From a virus, in IMG/VR virus record IMGVR_UViG_3300017991_004328, positions 1 to 64,000 of that record: 64,000 bases of DNA; one strand, given 5' to 3'. The position numbers were made by a program, and so were the translations under genes. Below are positions 17,980 to 25,964 of this stretch, piece by piece (position 1 is the first letter of the stretch; every line of letters begins with the position of its first letter). Under the pieces are notes generated by a model. That model ran no database searches. It saw nothing but the letters and a program-made list of their open reading frames with translations, and had not been told where the DNA came from.

Positions 17980-18840
17980 TTATGTCGTGAACCCGCTCAA
18001 CAAGCGTGACCAGAATCCTGAGGGCAAGGAGCTTAGATAACGCATCTCTCTAACCCCGCCTGGTGTGAATTGGTACAGCACAGCTCCCTTTGTCAAATAG
18101 AGCTTTTTCAACGCGCTTACTTGCTCCGAAAATCTCCCAAGCAAACTCGCAAGCATCGAACTAATGTTTCCAAAGTGGCTTACTGAGAAGCTGTTGCCAC
18201 CTAAGCTGTAATCGTAATCTGTATCGATCGCGAAAATTCCCTGCGCTTCTAATGCTGCAATCGTCGCAGCGTCGATCATTAGCCCACCAAACTGGCTAAA
18301 CGGGAAAGTATCGACAGTTAGGGCGGTGTAAGGAGGAAACAAGTTTATATACTGCACACCTCGTTCGAGGTAAAAAATTAGGTGCTTATCGTCGTACCCG
18401 TAAAAGAACCTTATCGGATCTTCGTCGTTGCGGTCCATGTTTTCAATGTAATCAACAACGCTCTTTCGAGCCTTGTCTACTTGGCTACGAAGTATCGCGG
18501 CGTACTTGAAGTATTTAGCGGGAACGCTTCGGGCGTAAACGTTGTTGTTCAACACGTCGTTGGTGAGAATGCACCGAAAGTTAGCTAAGTACTCGTTGCC
18601 GTATGTCGACGTGTTGAGGTTGTAATGGTAGACACCCGAAGCACTGTGGGTAATTGTAGAATTCCCTTCGGGCGGAAAACTTACATTTACGACGGCTGAA
18701 TCGTTGGTCAAGTCAATCAGCTTGAACGTACTATCGGTAACTACGTCGGTCAAAATGCCTGTCCGAGGATCCCGAACAAAGATCGTTAGTTTTTCAGAAG
18801 TGTTCTCCAGGAACACGTCAAAATCTGTAACTGTCTGCAT
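17980..18840 (-). CDS. Virion-associated protein, unknown (possible baseplate component)
   Basis: A 286-residue protein with an N-terminal beta-sandwich (TDFDVFLENTSEKLTIFVRD) and a C-terminal helical/aromatic half. The first domain resembles assembly domains of baseplate or fibre-attachment proteins. The gene lies between the tail fibre block and the capsid genes. Without a recognised family, only an association with the virion is inferred. Confidence 0.55.
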   Translation of the reverse strand: MQTVTDFDVFLENTSEKLTIFVRDPRTGILTDVVTDSTFKLIDLTNDSAVVNVSFPPEGNSTITHSASGVYHYNLNTSTYGNEYLANFRCILTNDVLNNNVYARSVPAKYFKYAAILRSQVDKARKSVVDYIENMDRNDEDPIRFFYGYDDKHLIFYLERGVQYINLFPPYTALTVDTFPFSQFGGLMIDAATIAALEAQGIFAIDTDYDYSLGGNSFSVSHFGNISSMLASLLGRFSEQVSALKKLYLTKGAVLYQFTPGGVREMRYLSSLPSGFWSRLLSGFTT

Positions 18841-18842
18841 TG

Positions 18843-19082
18843 CTACTCCTCGCTGAAGAGGATTTTTTTGATCTTGCGTACTGCGTCATCAAATCGAGCA
18901 CATTCAGAATTCACATAAGCAAATCGCAGACGTTCGATCTCAGGGGAGTAATTAAAGACAAACTGGTAGGACTTGCCGAATTTTTTAGCTCGGGAAAGGT
19001 CGTAACCTTTCATAAGCAGATAAGCGGCAAAACTAAGGTCATTCGTCACAAAAGGCTTACTTTGGCTAACCGCGTCTTGCAA
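18843..19082 (-). CDS. DUF5659-like small protein
   Basis: A 79-residue product beginning at TTG 19082 inside the end of the upstream gene. It carries the DUF5659-like pattern TNDLSFAAYLLMKGYDL, then FVFNYSPEIERLRFAYVNSE and a terminal helix DAVRKIKKILF. Members of this family occur in phages and bacteria and have no established activity. The short overlap with the upstream gene suggests translational coupling. Confidence 0.6.
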   Translation of the reverse strand: MQDAVSQSKPFVTNDLSFAAYLLMKGYDLSRAKKFGKSYQFVFNYSPEIERLRFAYVNSECARFDDAVRKIKKILFSEE

Positions 19083-19767
19083 TGTTCCACACGTCCTCGA
19101 TCACACTGATCCCACCGTGTTTGTTAGCCGCCACTATGTGGCCGTCTACCTTCTTCAAAAAAGACAGTCTGTCACCTGTCAAAGTGTATTCCAACTCATC
19201 GCCAGCTTCGTAATGCTGCGAGACATCGTTACCCGCTTCAATTTCGAAAGCAGCGCGGTTTAGTTCTGACGCCAGTGCTTTCATTTGATCCTTGTAGCCT
19301 GCTTGAGCTAACAAAAACTCGGCGTAAAGCTTATCTCCCGATCTGGGCATCTCCGAATTGAGGACCAAAATACTTTCCTCGACGTTCTTTTGGATTGCGG
19401 CGCGTTCTAAAGCCCTTAGATAGCCTTTGAGGGTACACCCTTGGTCGAGGTAGAAGAACTTGTCCTGAGGCTTCTCGGCATGCATTCTGGCCGTTGAGAG
19501 CAGCCATTCAGAAAACTTACCTGGCAACGCAGCGCACTTCTTCAACGGATCGTAGTGGTGCTGGAACAAAAAGCGGTGAAGCCCGTCAAAAAAATTATTC
19601 GGATGGGACATACCCGCGTCCTCAGCCCACTTGATAATGCTGTCGCGGTTGCCACCATTCTCGTTCCACAAATGCTCCCAACCTGCTCGGTGTTCCTCGA
19701 AGAACTCCAAACGTGTCGCCAAGGGTTGGTCGTCCCACCGCGAAGTTGCGTTTTTTAGCATCGGCAT
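19066..19767 (-). CDS. Unknown protein in head-completion region
   Basis: ATG 19767 is chosen because AGAGGTG precedes it; an upstream GTG overlapping the preceding stop is possible. About 233 residues with a helical N-terminal half (RLEFFEEHRAGWEHLWNENG, many Trp and His) and a C-terminal part with YEAGDELEYTLTGDRLSFL that looks like a small beta domain. It sits between the capsid genes and tail genes, so head completion or an accessory role is possible. Confidence 0.55.
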   Translation of the reverse strand: MPMLKNATSRWDDQPLATRLEFFEEHRAGWEHLWNENGGNRDSIIKWAEDAGMSHPNNFFDGLHRFLFQHHYDPLKKCAALPGKFSEWLLSTARMHAEKPQDKFFYLDQGCTLKGYLRALERAAIQKNVEESILVLNSEMPRSGDKLYAEFLLAQAGYKDQMKALASELNRAAFEIEAGNDVSQHYEAGDELEYTLTGDRLSFLKKVDGHIVAANKHGGISVIEDVWNIARRG

Positions 19768-19772
19768 CTTGA

Positions 19773-20186
19773 TCACCTCTTGATAATCTGGGACCCGACT
19801 AAGGCCTCGAACGAAGTTTGCACTGTGAAGGTTCGAGAGGTTGGCTCGTTGTTGGTGATTTTTAGTTGAAAGCCCAAAAAGCCTGGATCGAACCCAAGCT
19901 TAGGACGTGTTTTTAGCCCAATGTTTGGAGGGAAGTTGAAATCGTAGTAAGAAAAATATGAGGAGTCTCTACGATTGGCTGTCGTGTAATTCTGGGTCTT
20001 AGAAACAAGACCGTCCAGGTACACAACAATTTGATGTCGGAAATTGGTGTGGATGTCCGCTACAGGCGTCACGGTAATCGAGACGTTTTTGTACACCTCG
20101 TTACTAAGCAACGGTTGGATCGTTTGCGAACCACTAGCTGTAAGCGTAACAGTAATTACCTGGCTGTGTCCCTGGACGTCTTGCAT
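19773..20186 (-). CDS. Beta-rich structural protein, unknown
   Basis: A 137-residue protein made mainly of beta strands (ITVTLTASGSQTIQPLLSNE, IVVYLDGLVSKTQNYT), without Cys and with a basic C-terminus (GSQIIKR). Good ribosome site before ATG 20186. Its size and position downstream of the major capsid protein fit a head-tail joining or decoration protein. No family recognised. Confidence 0.55.
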   Translation of the reverse strand: MQDVQGHSQVITVTLTASGSQTIQPLLSNEVYKNVSITVTPVADIHTNFRHQIVVYLDGLVSKTQNYTTANRRDSSYFSYYDFNFPPNIGLKTRPKLGFDPGFLGFQLKITNNEPTSRTFTVQTSFEALVGSQIIKR

Positions 20187-20197
20187 GTACTTTCCCC

Positions 20198-20818
20198 TTA
20201 GCTCTCTTCAGCCCTACGCTCTTTCAAAACCCCGGCGAGGTATTCCTTGAACGAAGGGTCTTTGACATTGTTGTAGAGATAAGTTAGGTCCTCGTACTTA
20301 GCAGTGTGGCGAATTATCTCCACCTTTTCCACAGCCTCTTTCACAGCAATCGTCTCACCATTGATTTGCAAAGCGAGATTGAGCACGGTACCGTCTACCT
20401 GAGGTTTGCGGGCGTCGTCTTCTTGTTTGCCCTTAGGCGAATCTGCGATGTTTCTCTCAATGCGACTAATCTTGTCTTGCACAACCCGCTGACGTTCTTT
20501 GTTCTTGCGGTAGTAGTCACGTGCGTGCTTCGGGTCCATTAAAGTAAGAAACCCGTTGTCCGTTAGCAAAAACAAGTCAGTGCAGTTTTGCAAGAGACGG
20601 TGTGGTGCTTTGTCCGTAAGGCAAACAGGATCAGGACCAACCGGAACGATGAGCGCCCGTCGTCCTTCCCCTTCACCGATCTGCATCGTTACAGGACCCG
20701 GCTTGTTGTACCGGTATCCTTGAGAGGCTTCGGCGGAATTGTTTTTTACCCAGATCTCTGTTCGAGACTTAAGTAAGTTTTGCAGCGTCAACCGCGAGGA
20801 TGTTTGTTTTTCGGGCAT
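20198..20818 (-). CDS. Unknown protein, basic helical centre
   Basis: A 206-residue protein; AAGGAGAGAAAC precedes the ATG. The N-terminal half is beta-rich, and the middle is a charged helix (HARDYYRKNKERQRVVQDKI) that may form a coiled coil. It is the first gene downstream of the major capsid protein after a 122-base gap that contains no gene and no clear terminator. It may be a neck or head-completion protein. Confidence 0.55.
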   Translation of the reverse strand: MPEKQTSSRLTLQNLLKSRTEIWVKNNSAEASQGYRYNKPGPVTMQIGEGEGRRALIVPVGPDPVCLTDKAPHRLLQNCTDLFLLTDNGFLTLMDPKHARDYYRKNKERQRVVQDKISRIERNIADSPKGKQEDDARKPQVDGTVLNLALQINGETIAVKEAVEKVEIIRHTAKYEDLTYLYNNVKDPSFKEYLAGVLKERRAEES

Positions 20819-20940
20819 TAGTTTCTCTCCTTACGTTTCGTGGGTACAACTAGAGTTATGGAGATTATTCTAGAGGGCAAGCTTAGGGATTAGTTAATAG
20901 GCGATAGAAGGCGGGGAGTACTAAAAAACCGCTAAAAAGA

Positions 20941-22092
20941 TTAGCTGGTCTTCTGACCCAACGCGACACCAGCCGAGTGGCCTAGTCCCAAAAAGCACAG
21001 TTCGTAGTAGTACCAACCACGCCGGGGCTTGCCCTCGTTGAACTGGGTCACGGGCTCGGAGATCAACTCCTGCCGCACACCGAAGCCGCCCAAGTACTCA
21101 GGCTGCGTCACGCCGATCACTTCACCCGGATTCAGCAACTGGAAGCGGTTGTTGGTACCGGCTGTGGTGATTACCATCGCATTCAAGATGATCCCGACGA
21201 ATCCGCCCATGATCAACTCGCGCTGCGTCACGGGATCCACCTGCTGGCTGATCGTGGTGACGAAGTCAGAAATTTCCTGACGGTGCACGATGAACTTGTC
21301 GAGGATCAACCGGTGGCGCTCCACCTGGTAACGAATGCTTTCCAACGCCGAAATGTTGCAGGTGGCGAAGTAAGTGATGTCGTTTTCGGTGGTGCCTGCG
21401 TTCTGCAGCAGGGTCAAACCAGCCAAGTCCTCTTGGTACTCGATCGCCTGGCGGGCACGATCCTGGGTACGTTCGAGGATATTGAACTGCGCTCGAGAGA
21501 TGTCCTTCAGCTCCAACAGCGGGAACGTGGAGACCTCAAACTCAGGCGGGTAAATGTACTTACCTTCGACCTGGGATTCCGGGGTCTGGCCGTCTTCGGC
21601 AATCTGCCAGCCAACCACGTATGGGTCTTTGTCGTAACGCACAACCTCACCGGGCTTTACGTCACGCGGGTACCAAACCTTCCGGGTCATGCCCTCGAAG
21701 TCGATGACTTCCTTGATCGGATTGAGCAGAGCCTGCCCACACCGGGCAAAGCCTTCACTGGTGGGGTCGGACATCGCCATCTGCACCAACGCATCCTTAT
21801 CGGCTGCGTCGACTTTGAGCGAGGCATGCTTGGAGTGCACAGCAACCTGCTGCACGTCGAAGGTTCCATCGCTGGCACCGTCGAGCAGGCCCTTGATCTT
21901 GTCAAGGACTTCAGCGTTGTCACTGGCGTTGATTTCGCCTTTGTTGTCGAACATACGCTCGTTAGAGCTAACCTTACGATTGCCGCTGCGGCCCTGTCGA
22001 CCGAAGGACATTGGGTTAAACTCTTCGCCCGCGTTGCTGTCGACGGTGCGCAGTTTGCTGGCCGCCTTCAAGTAGGGATTCATTTTCGCCAT
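20941..22092 (-). CDS. Major capsid protein
   Basis: A 383-residue protein with the layout of HK97-fold capsid proteins: a ~100-residue charged N-terminal region that may be removed in maturation (MAKMNPYLKAASKLRTVDSN and a Lys/Asp-rich delta-like stretch), then a helix-strand core ending with LISEPVTQFNEGKPRRGWYY. Codons are strongly biased toward G/C-ending forms compared with neighbours, typical of a very highly expressed gene. GGAGGATACCC precedes the ATG. Upstream genes are a putative decoration protein, a scaffold-like protein and a protease, the standard head operon. Confidence 0.8.
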   Translation of the reverse strand: MAKMNPYLKAASKLRTVDSNAGEEFNPMSFGRQGRSGNRKVSSNERMFDNKGEINASDNAEVLDKIKGLLDGASDGTFDVQQVAVHSKHASLKVDAADKDALVQMAMSDPTSEGFARCGQALLNPIKEVIDFEGMTRKVWYPRDVKPGEVVRYDKDPYVVGWQIAEDGQTPESQVEGKYIYPPEFEVSTFPLLELKDISRAQFNILERTQDRARQAIEYQEDLAGLTLLQNAGTTENDITYFATCNISALESIRYQVERHRLILDKFIVHRQEISDFVTTISQQVDPVTQRELIMGGFVGIILNAMVITTAGTNNRFQLLNPGEVIGVTQPEYLGGFGVRQELISEPVTQFNEGKPRRGWYYYELCFLGLGHSAGVALGQKTS

Positions 22093-22137
22093 TTGGGTAT
22101 CCTCCAGATTACCTTGTTCGTATTTACCCAGTCGCTG

Positions 22138-22836
22138 TTAAACGCTTGCAACCGCAATCTGGGCGACACCCAGCCACGGATCGGAGACGGTTGGAACGGA
22201 GATCACACGACCGCAAACGGGGTAAGAATTGGTTGCAGAAGTCCACTTGCTGTTGGCGTCGGGGCGCAACGCAGCAGACAGGGTGTAAGTTTGGGTGACG
22301 TCGTACTGGTCCGTCCAAATGTGCGCGAAGCCTTCGACGATCGCGCAGCGATTTGAACCGGTGGTGTCATCGGCACTTTGGGTGTAGTTGGTGCCGCCGC
22401 TGTAACCAATCTCATCGGCGGGAATCGTGTACTCGTACCAAATGATCACAGACTCAGAAGCCGAGATGCTTCCACCGCCCACGCGACCAACAATACCGTT
22501 GTTGGTGTTCAACGTGTAATCGGTGCCGTGGGTGTACTCGGTGCCCGAACTATCGGTCACCTTAATGTAGCTGGTGCCGCGCACATTGGCGTGCTTGAGC
22601 TGAATTTGGTCGTTGCTATCGAAGGTGCCGCTTTCGACGGTGGAACGACGGTAGGTCAGCTCGTGGTCTTTCCAGAAGGTGCCGATGGGCACTGTTCCGG
22701 AGGCTGCGGTCGTTACAACGTTTTCTCCACCGGAACGCACCAGAAATGCAACCTGGCCCGCGCTCCACTGGACGTTGGTATCGACCTTGTAGAACGGACG
22801 ATTGAAGGGGTAGCCTTTGGTTTTGTTCAGCGCCAT
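22138..22836 (-). CDS. Putative head decoration/stabilisation protein
   Basis: A 232-residue protein just upstream of the capsid gene, with the same strong G/C-ending codon bias, which argues for very high expression. It is beta-rich with Gly/Thr/Ser-rich turns (HGTDYTLNTNNGIVGRVGGG) and many aromatic residues. A capsid decoration protein or another abundant head protein would fit. No family match is visible. Confidence 0.65.
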   Translation of the reverse strand: MALNKTKGYPFNRPFYKVDTNVQWSAGQVAFLVRSGGENVVTTAASGTVPIGTFWKDHELTYRRSTVESGTFDSNDQIQLKHANVRGTSYIKVTDSSGTEYTHGTDYTLNTNNGIVGRVGGGSISASESVIIWYEYTIPADEIGYSGGTNYTQSADDTTGSNRCAIVEGFAHIWTDQYDVTQTYTLSAALRPDANSKWTSATNSYPVCGRVISVPTVSDPWLGVAQIAVASV

Positions 22837-22848
22837 TTGATACTCTCC

Positions 22849-24303
22849 TTATTTATTACTCTGGAACACGTTTAGCTGCGCCAGTTTTGGACGTGGAGCC
22901 GCAGCCTGAATACGTGCCCACTCGTCAACTTCTGGTTCAGACTCGCTTGTGGTCGAAAAAGGCATCGAGGACTGAGCAGCACGTTGCCGCAACTGTCGAG
23001 CCTCGTCACTAGTTTGCTTATGCGCCGAAGGCACAGCAACAGACGAGTCGAGGATCATACTTTCCGCTTCAACGAAAGCCTCGTCGCTCATGTCCATGTA
23101 CCGCTGGGTATGCTGCAACGCTGTTTCGAAGTGCTCGTCGGCGGCTTGCGCAAAAGCCGACTCGATGATAGGGGCGGGGTCATCGATCCCCATTTCGCCC
23201 ATCAGCTCAAACAAAGCACCCTTCAGCGGGTTGTCGCCCACTAGGTTCTTGTTCATAGCAGTCAGAGCAAGCTTCAACGCACGGCGGAAGCGACGACCAT
23301 AGTCCGCCGCGTCGTGCTTACTGGCCACCGAAGCACTTGCCTCGATCGGGATGTTGAGCTTTTTCGCATCGGATTTGGTCGAAAGCTCTCGACCAAACAC
23401 AGCCTTCTTAGGCGTAGCAGCCTTTTTGCTAAGCTTGCGAGCCTTGAACTTACGTAGCGCGGCCTTCAGACCCAACTTGTTCATCGTCTTGATCACGAGA
23501 TGGGCAAACTTCGGGCTCTTGTACTCATCCGCACTGAACTCGCCTCGAGGGATGGTGCAGAAAGCACGTTCGTTTGCATCGAGCACCTGCCAGGAACCCT
23601 TTTTGTATTCCATGGTCAGGTTAGCCACCGCAAACAGATCCGGGGTCTTGTCATTGACGGGCTTGCCCATCGTCGGTTTTTGTTCCATGGGCTTGAAGGA
23701 CTTGTCCTTCATCTTTTTGACCATCCACTGATCACGCAGATACTCTTCACCCTTGGCTTTCTTCATGGCAGCGCGGCGGGCCATAAGCTTACGCCGCAGC
23801 CGGGCTTTGATTTGAGCCCTTGCCAGTTTTGGGTTTCGGGGCGTTTGACGGCGGTTACCGGAACTCTTCCGCAGGTTGCGTTTGCTACGCAACTCAGAAC
23901 GGATCTTGCGGTAACGCGCAAGATTAGTTTTGTTCATTCTTGCTTCCTCCTCTAGTCCGAACTCATCTTCGGTTACCTCTTCCTCGTCTTCTTCGTCTTT
24001 CTCTTCCAGAAACTCTTCAAAGCCGTCAGATCCGGAATCGCTATCTTCGTCTAACAGCAACTCTTCGATTACTTCTTTATGTTGCTCCAAACCATCAACA
24101 ACGATGTCCATCGTCTCTTCGAGCTTTTCGACGCGGTCTTCTACTTCACCTTCGTCCGCTTCTTCCACCGCTGCTTCCTCGTCAGGGTCGCCTAACGAGT
24201 CCATAGGAAAATCGGGAGCGGGCCCCTCTTCGGCAGGAGCCTCTTCTTCCTGCGCCTTTTTCAAAAAGGCATTCACCTTATCTAATGTCGCTTTTCGTAG
24301 CAT
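22849..24303 (-). CDS. Scaffold-like protein with acidic front and basic Arg-rich middle
   Basis: Start at ATG 24303 after GAGG. About 484 residues. Residues 1-120 are extremely acidic (EEEVTEDEFGLEEEARMNKT at the end), followed directly by a basic segment (NLARYRKIRSELRSKRNLRK and ARLRRKLMARRAAMKKA), then a folded domain with EYKKGSWQVLDANERAFCTI and a helical end. Position between protease and capsid genes is where capsid scaffolds are encoded. The sharp acidic-to-basic switch starting at an internal MNKTN echoes the MRKTN heads of two tail-region genes. It may be a scaffold fused to a cargo or DNA-binding domain. Confidence 0.65.
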   Translation of the reverse strand: MLRKATLDKVNAFLKKAQEEEAPAEEGPAPDFPMDSLGDPDEEAAVEEADEGEVEDRVEKLEETMDIVVDGLEQHKEVIEELLLDEDSDSGSDGFEEFLEEKDEEDEEEVTEDEFGLEEEARMNKTNLARYRKIRSELRSKRNLRKSSGNRRQTPRNPKLARAQIKARLRRKLMARRAAMKKAKGEEYLRDQWMVKKMKDKSFKPMEQKPTMGKPVNDKTPDLFAVANLTMEYKKGSWQVLDANERAFCTIPRGEFSADEYKSPKFAHLVIKTMNKLGLKAALRKFKARKLSKKAATPKKAVFGRELSTKSDAKKLNIPIEASASVASKHDAADYGRRFRRALKLALTAMNKNLVGDNPLKGALFELMGEMGIDDPAPIIESAFAQAADEHFETALQHTQRYMDMSDEAFVEAESMILDSSVAVPSAHKQTSDEARQLRQRAAQSSMPFSTTSESEPEVDEWARIQAAAPRPKLAQLNVFQSNK

Positions 24304-24312
24304 TAGCACACC

Positions 24313-25197
24313 TCAAAACAGTTTTTGGGCCAGGTTGATCATGCTTTGTGGAAGGCTGTTAATGTTAGTTTCAAAGTAGCGCCCAACCTCCACAGCATCG
24401 TTACGATCAAGCAATCGGGACACAAGCGGCGGTAGGGAACTGTTGTTTTGTTTTAGAGACGCTGCCTTGCTTTGCATAAGGTACTGACGAACCGCTTTCG
24501 GGTCGGCGGGAATTTCAACGCCGCTTAGCTCAACAAAACATACCTCCAAGCAGTCTTCGCAAATTACCTCACCGCCCACTACCTGCAGCATTTGATTTTT
24601 CAAGTGCGAGCACTTTTCGTTCTCGGTGCGGGCTATCTTTCTACATGCGCTGTGGCTACACTGAACGGCACCACACCAGCACCCCATTGAGAACTTATCG
24701 TTTCTGCCGCTAACAAGACCTTCGGCATAGGCTGCGTCTTTTGTGGTATCAACCGCAACAACACAGGTTACGTACTTATCTTCGGGACCGGTCACATAGG
24801 CAGCGTCGGGCAAAAAGCCTCGTGCGGTACGAGGGTCGTCTGCCATGTGCTCAATATGCAGTGGCACGTTACGGAAGGTCTCATAAACTAAGCAACGGCA
24901 ATCTGCGTCGTACCTTAGTAACTCTTGCTCGGTGAACCGGTCACCGTTACCATTGGCTTCATTGGCTGTCACCGCACGAGCTACAGCGAACACGTAGTCA
25001 TCAATGTTCGAACTAAGCTCATAATTCTGGGCGATGCTTTTTAGGCCCGGTCCTTCCGACACCAGCTCGATCGCCTTTTTTGTGTGGGCAGCAACCCGAG
25101 GGTGCATCCGTTGAAATTGAGCGGTGATTCGAAAATTGTTATTTTGACTGGCTTGGAAAACTCCAAGTACCGGCAGACTCGCTGTTTTGAAAAACAA
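24313..25197 (-). CDS. Prohead maturation protease with inserted Cys/His cluster
   Basis: A 294-residue protein that starts at TTG 25197 after AGGGGAT. It matches the pattern of HK97-type (S78/U35-like) capsid proteases: a His in VPLHIEH (His114 or His117) and a Ser in the strand NDKFSMGCW (Ser170). Directly after the Ser comes a Cys/His-rich insertion, CWCGAVQCSHSACRK then EKCSH and ICEDC, which could bind zinc and is not a normal part of this fold. It probably cleaves scaffold and capsid N-termini. The gene order protease, scaffold, capsid supports this. Confidence 0.72.
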   Translation of the reverse strand: MFFKTASLPVLGVFQASQNNNFRITAQFQRMHPRVAAHTKKAIELVSEGPGLKSIAQNYELSSNIDDYVFAVARAVTANEANGNGDRFTEQELLRYDADCRCLVYETFRNVPLHIEHMADDPRTARGFLPDAAYVTGPEDKYVTCVVAVDTTKDAAYAEGLVSGRNDKFSMGCWCGAVQCSHSACRKIARTENEKCSHLKNQMLQVVGGEVICEDCLEVCFVELSGVEIPADPKAVRQYLMQSKAASLKQNNSSLPPLVSRLLDRNDAVEVGRYFETNINSLPQSMINLAQKLF

Positions 25198-25293
25198 TAT
25201 CGTATCCCCTATCGCTTAGATTCTTCGGCCAGTATGAGATTAGTTTCCTCGGGTGAGTTAACTTGCGTTTAGGCGCTAACCTAAAAACTAATG

Positions 25294-25321
25294 TTGACTA
25301 TTTGCGAAAACGCGGTATGAT
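25294..25321 (+). promoter_or_regulatory. Sigma70-type promoter, rightward
   Basis: TTGACT at 25294-25299, a 16-base spacer and TATGAT at 25316-25321, each one base away from the bacterial consensus. It faces right, opposite to the surrounding late genes, and leads into a structured leader, a terminator and the tRNA genes. This suggests early or constitutive expression by host RNA polymerase. Confidence 0.75.
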
Positions 25322-25327
25322 TTTCTT

Positions 25328-25487
25328 GTTACTGGACGAGTGACTCGGAGAATGTGTCTATGTTACCGCTAGTTGGCTACCTCTATTATTTACCTTTGGT
25401 TCTCGAACCCCGAGGGCGAATGCTAGATTAGCGTTCAGCGGTGATAAAGACACAAAGCCCTCGGGAGAAATTCCGAGGGCTTTTTTG
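25328..25487 (+). ncRNA. Leader RNA with mutually exclusive hairpins (attenuator candidate)
   Basis: RNA predicted to start about 25328 and reach the terminator at 25456-25487. The segment CCCGAGGGC at 25409-25417 is perfectly complementary to GCCCTCGGG at 25457-25465, which is the left arm of the terminator. If they pair, the terminator cannot form. Between them lies a stable hairpin (GAATGCTA / TAGCGTTC, 25418-25436, three-base loop), and GGTTCTCGAACC at 25398-25409 can compete with the first segment. This is the organisation of an attenuator or riboswitch-like switch ahead of the tRNA genes. No known riboswitch family was recognised, and no sizeable ORF lies in the leader. Confidence 0.5.
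25456..25487 (+). terminator. Rho-independent terminator, rightward
   Basis: Nine-base-pair stem AGCCCTCGG / CCGAGGGCT with an eight-base loop, followed by a T run. It lies between the promoter at 25.3 kb and the tRNAs, so tRNA expression requires read-through or antitermination. Confidence 0.8.
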
Positions 25488-25509
25488 TTGGTGACGAAAG
25501 TGGAGACAA

Positions 25510-25592
25510 CGGCAGGTGCTTGAGCGGTCAAAAAGGGCGGGCTGTACGAAGCCCTAGGGCAGCGGGTTTGTGTTCGAATCACACCCTGCCGA
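25510..25592 (+). tRNA. tRNA-like gene with abnormal anticodon loop, identity unclear
   Basis: Seven-pair acceptor CGGCAGG / CCTGCCG, a Ser/Tyr-like D arm (GAGCGGTCAAA), a T loop TTCGAAT and a long variable region (type II size, 82 nt plus discriminator A). The anticodon arm is odd: GGGC/GCCC pairs leave an eight-base loop TGTACGAA, or GGGCT/AGCCC leaves six bases. A normal seven-base loop does not fit. The T stem also has one mismatch. It resembles tRNA-Tyr (GTA) in its D arm but could instead expose ACG. It may be a degenerate gene or a specialised decoder. Confidence 0.5.
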
Positions 25593-25596
25593 TTTT

Positions 25597-25670
25597 GCCT
25601 GTGTAGCCCAATTGGAAGAGGCGCTAGACTTAGGATCTAGAGGTTGGAGGTTCGACCCCTCTCGCAGGCA
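25597..25670 (+). tRNA. tRNA-Leu (anticodon UAG) with short variable loop
   Basis: Complete cloverleaf: acceptor GCCTGTG / CGCAGGC, D arm with GG in the loop, anticodon stem CTAGA / TCTAG with loop CTTAGGA (anticodon UAG, reading CUA), T arm GGAGG-TTCGACC-CCTCT, discriminator A; CCA is not encoded. The variable loop is only five bases, whereas bacterial leucine tRNAs carry a long variable arm. Confidence 0.8.
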
Positions 25671-25676
25671 TTAGAC

Positions 25677-25750
25677 GCGCGGATGGTCCAACTGGTAGAG
25701 GCATTCGACTTAAAATCGAATTGTTGCGGGTTCGAATCCCGCTCCGCGCA
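25677..25750 (+). tRNA. tRNA-Leu (anticodon UAA) with short variable loop
   Basis: Acceptor GCGCGGA / TCCGCGC, anticodon stem TTCGA / TCGAA with loop CTTAAAA (anticodon UAA, reading UUA), T arm GCGGG-TTCGAAT-CCCGC, discriminator A, no encoded CCA. The variable loop is five bases (TTGTT), again unlike the type II leucine tRNAs of bacteria. Six bases separate it from the preceding tRNA, so both come from one transcript. Confidence 0.82.
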
Positions 25751-25772
25751 TATCCGTCTTTTGGCAAGCTTT

Positions 25773-25964
25773 TCAACTCTCTTGGTTTGACCGCTGCTTG
25801 CGAGCCCACCGAACAACATTTCGCGGAAGGTGCGCTTCGTCCATCGGCTCCCCTAATTCGTGGAGCCTTAGTAAGTAACGTGCAAGCTCTTGGACAGGGT
25901 AGTCCCCTCCAATGGTCCTAAGCAACGTGTCCATAGATTGTCTGTCTTCGTCACGAGGTTTCAC
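25773..25964 (-). CDS. Small unknown protein, coupled to DUF5662-like gene
   Basis: About 63 residues from GTG 25964 (AAGGA just upstream), overlapping the end of the preceding gene; an ATG at 25934 is the alternative. It is helical and basic at the end (WARKQRSNQES), with EPMDEAHLPRNVVRWARKQ. It may be a small regulator. Convergent with the tRNA transcript. Confidence 0.5.
   Translation of the reverse strand: MKPRDEDRQSMDTLLRTIGGDYPVQELARYLLRLHELGEPMDEAHLPRNVVRWARKQRSNQES

Noticed and set aside
21283-22356. Rightward 357-codon open frame antisense to the capsid gene
   Set aside because: It mirrors the strong G/C-ending codon bias of the capsid gene; no ribosome site and no protein-like pattern.
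22378-24379. Long rightward frames antisense to the scaffold-like and decoration genes
   Set aside because: They result from skewed codon use of the sense genes and lack starts with ribosome sites.
25328-25487. T-box riboswitch
   Set aside because: No T-box sequence or specifier stem could be matched; the switch is called only as a generic attenuator.
25358-25582. Leftward frame across the leader RNA and tRNA
   Set aside because: It is antisense to the promoter leader and tRNA; composition not protein-like.
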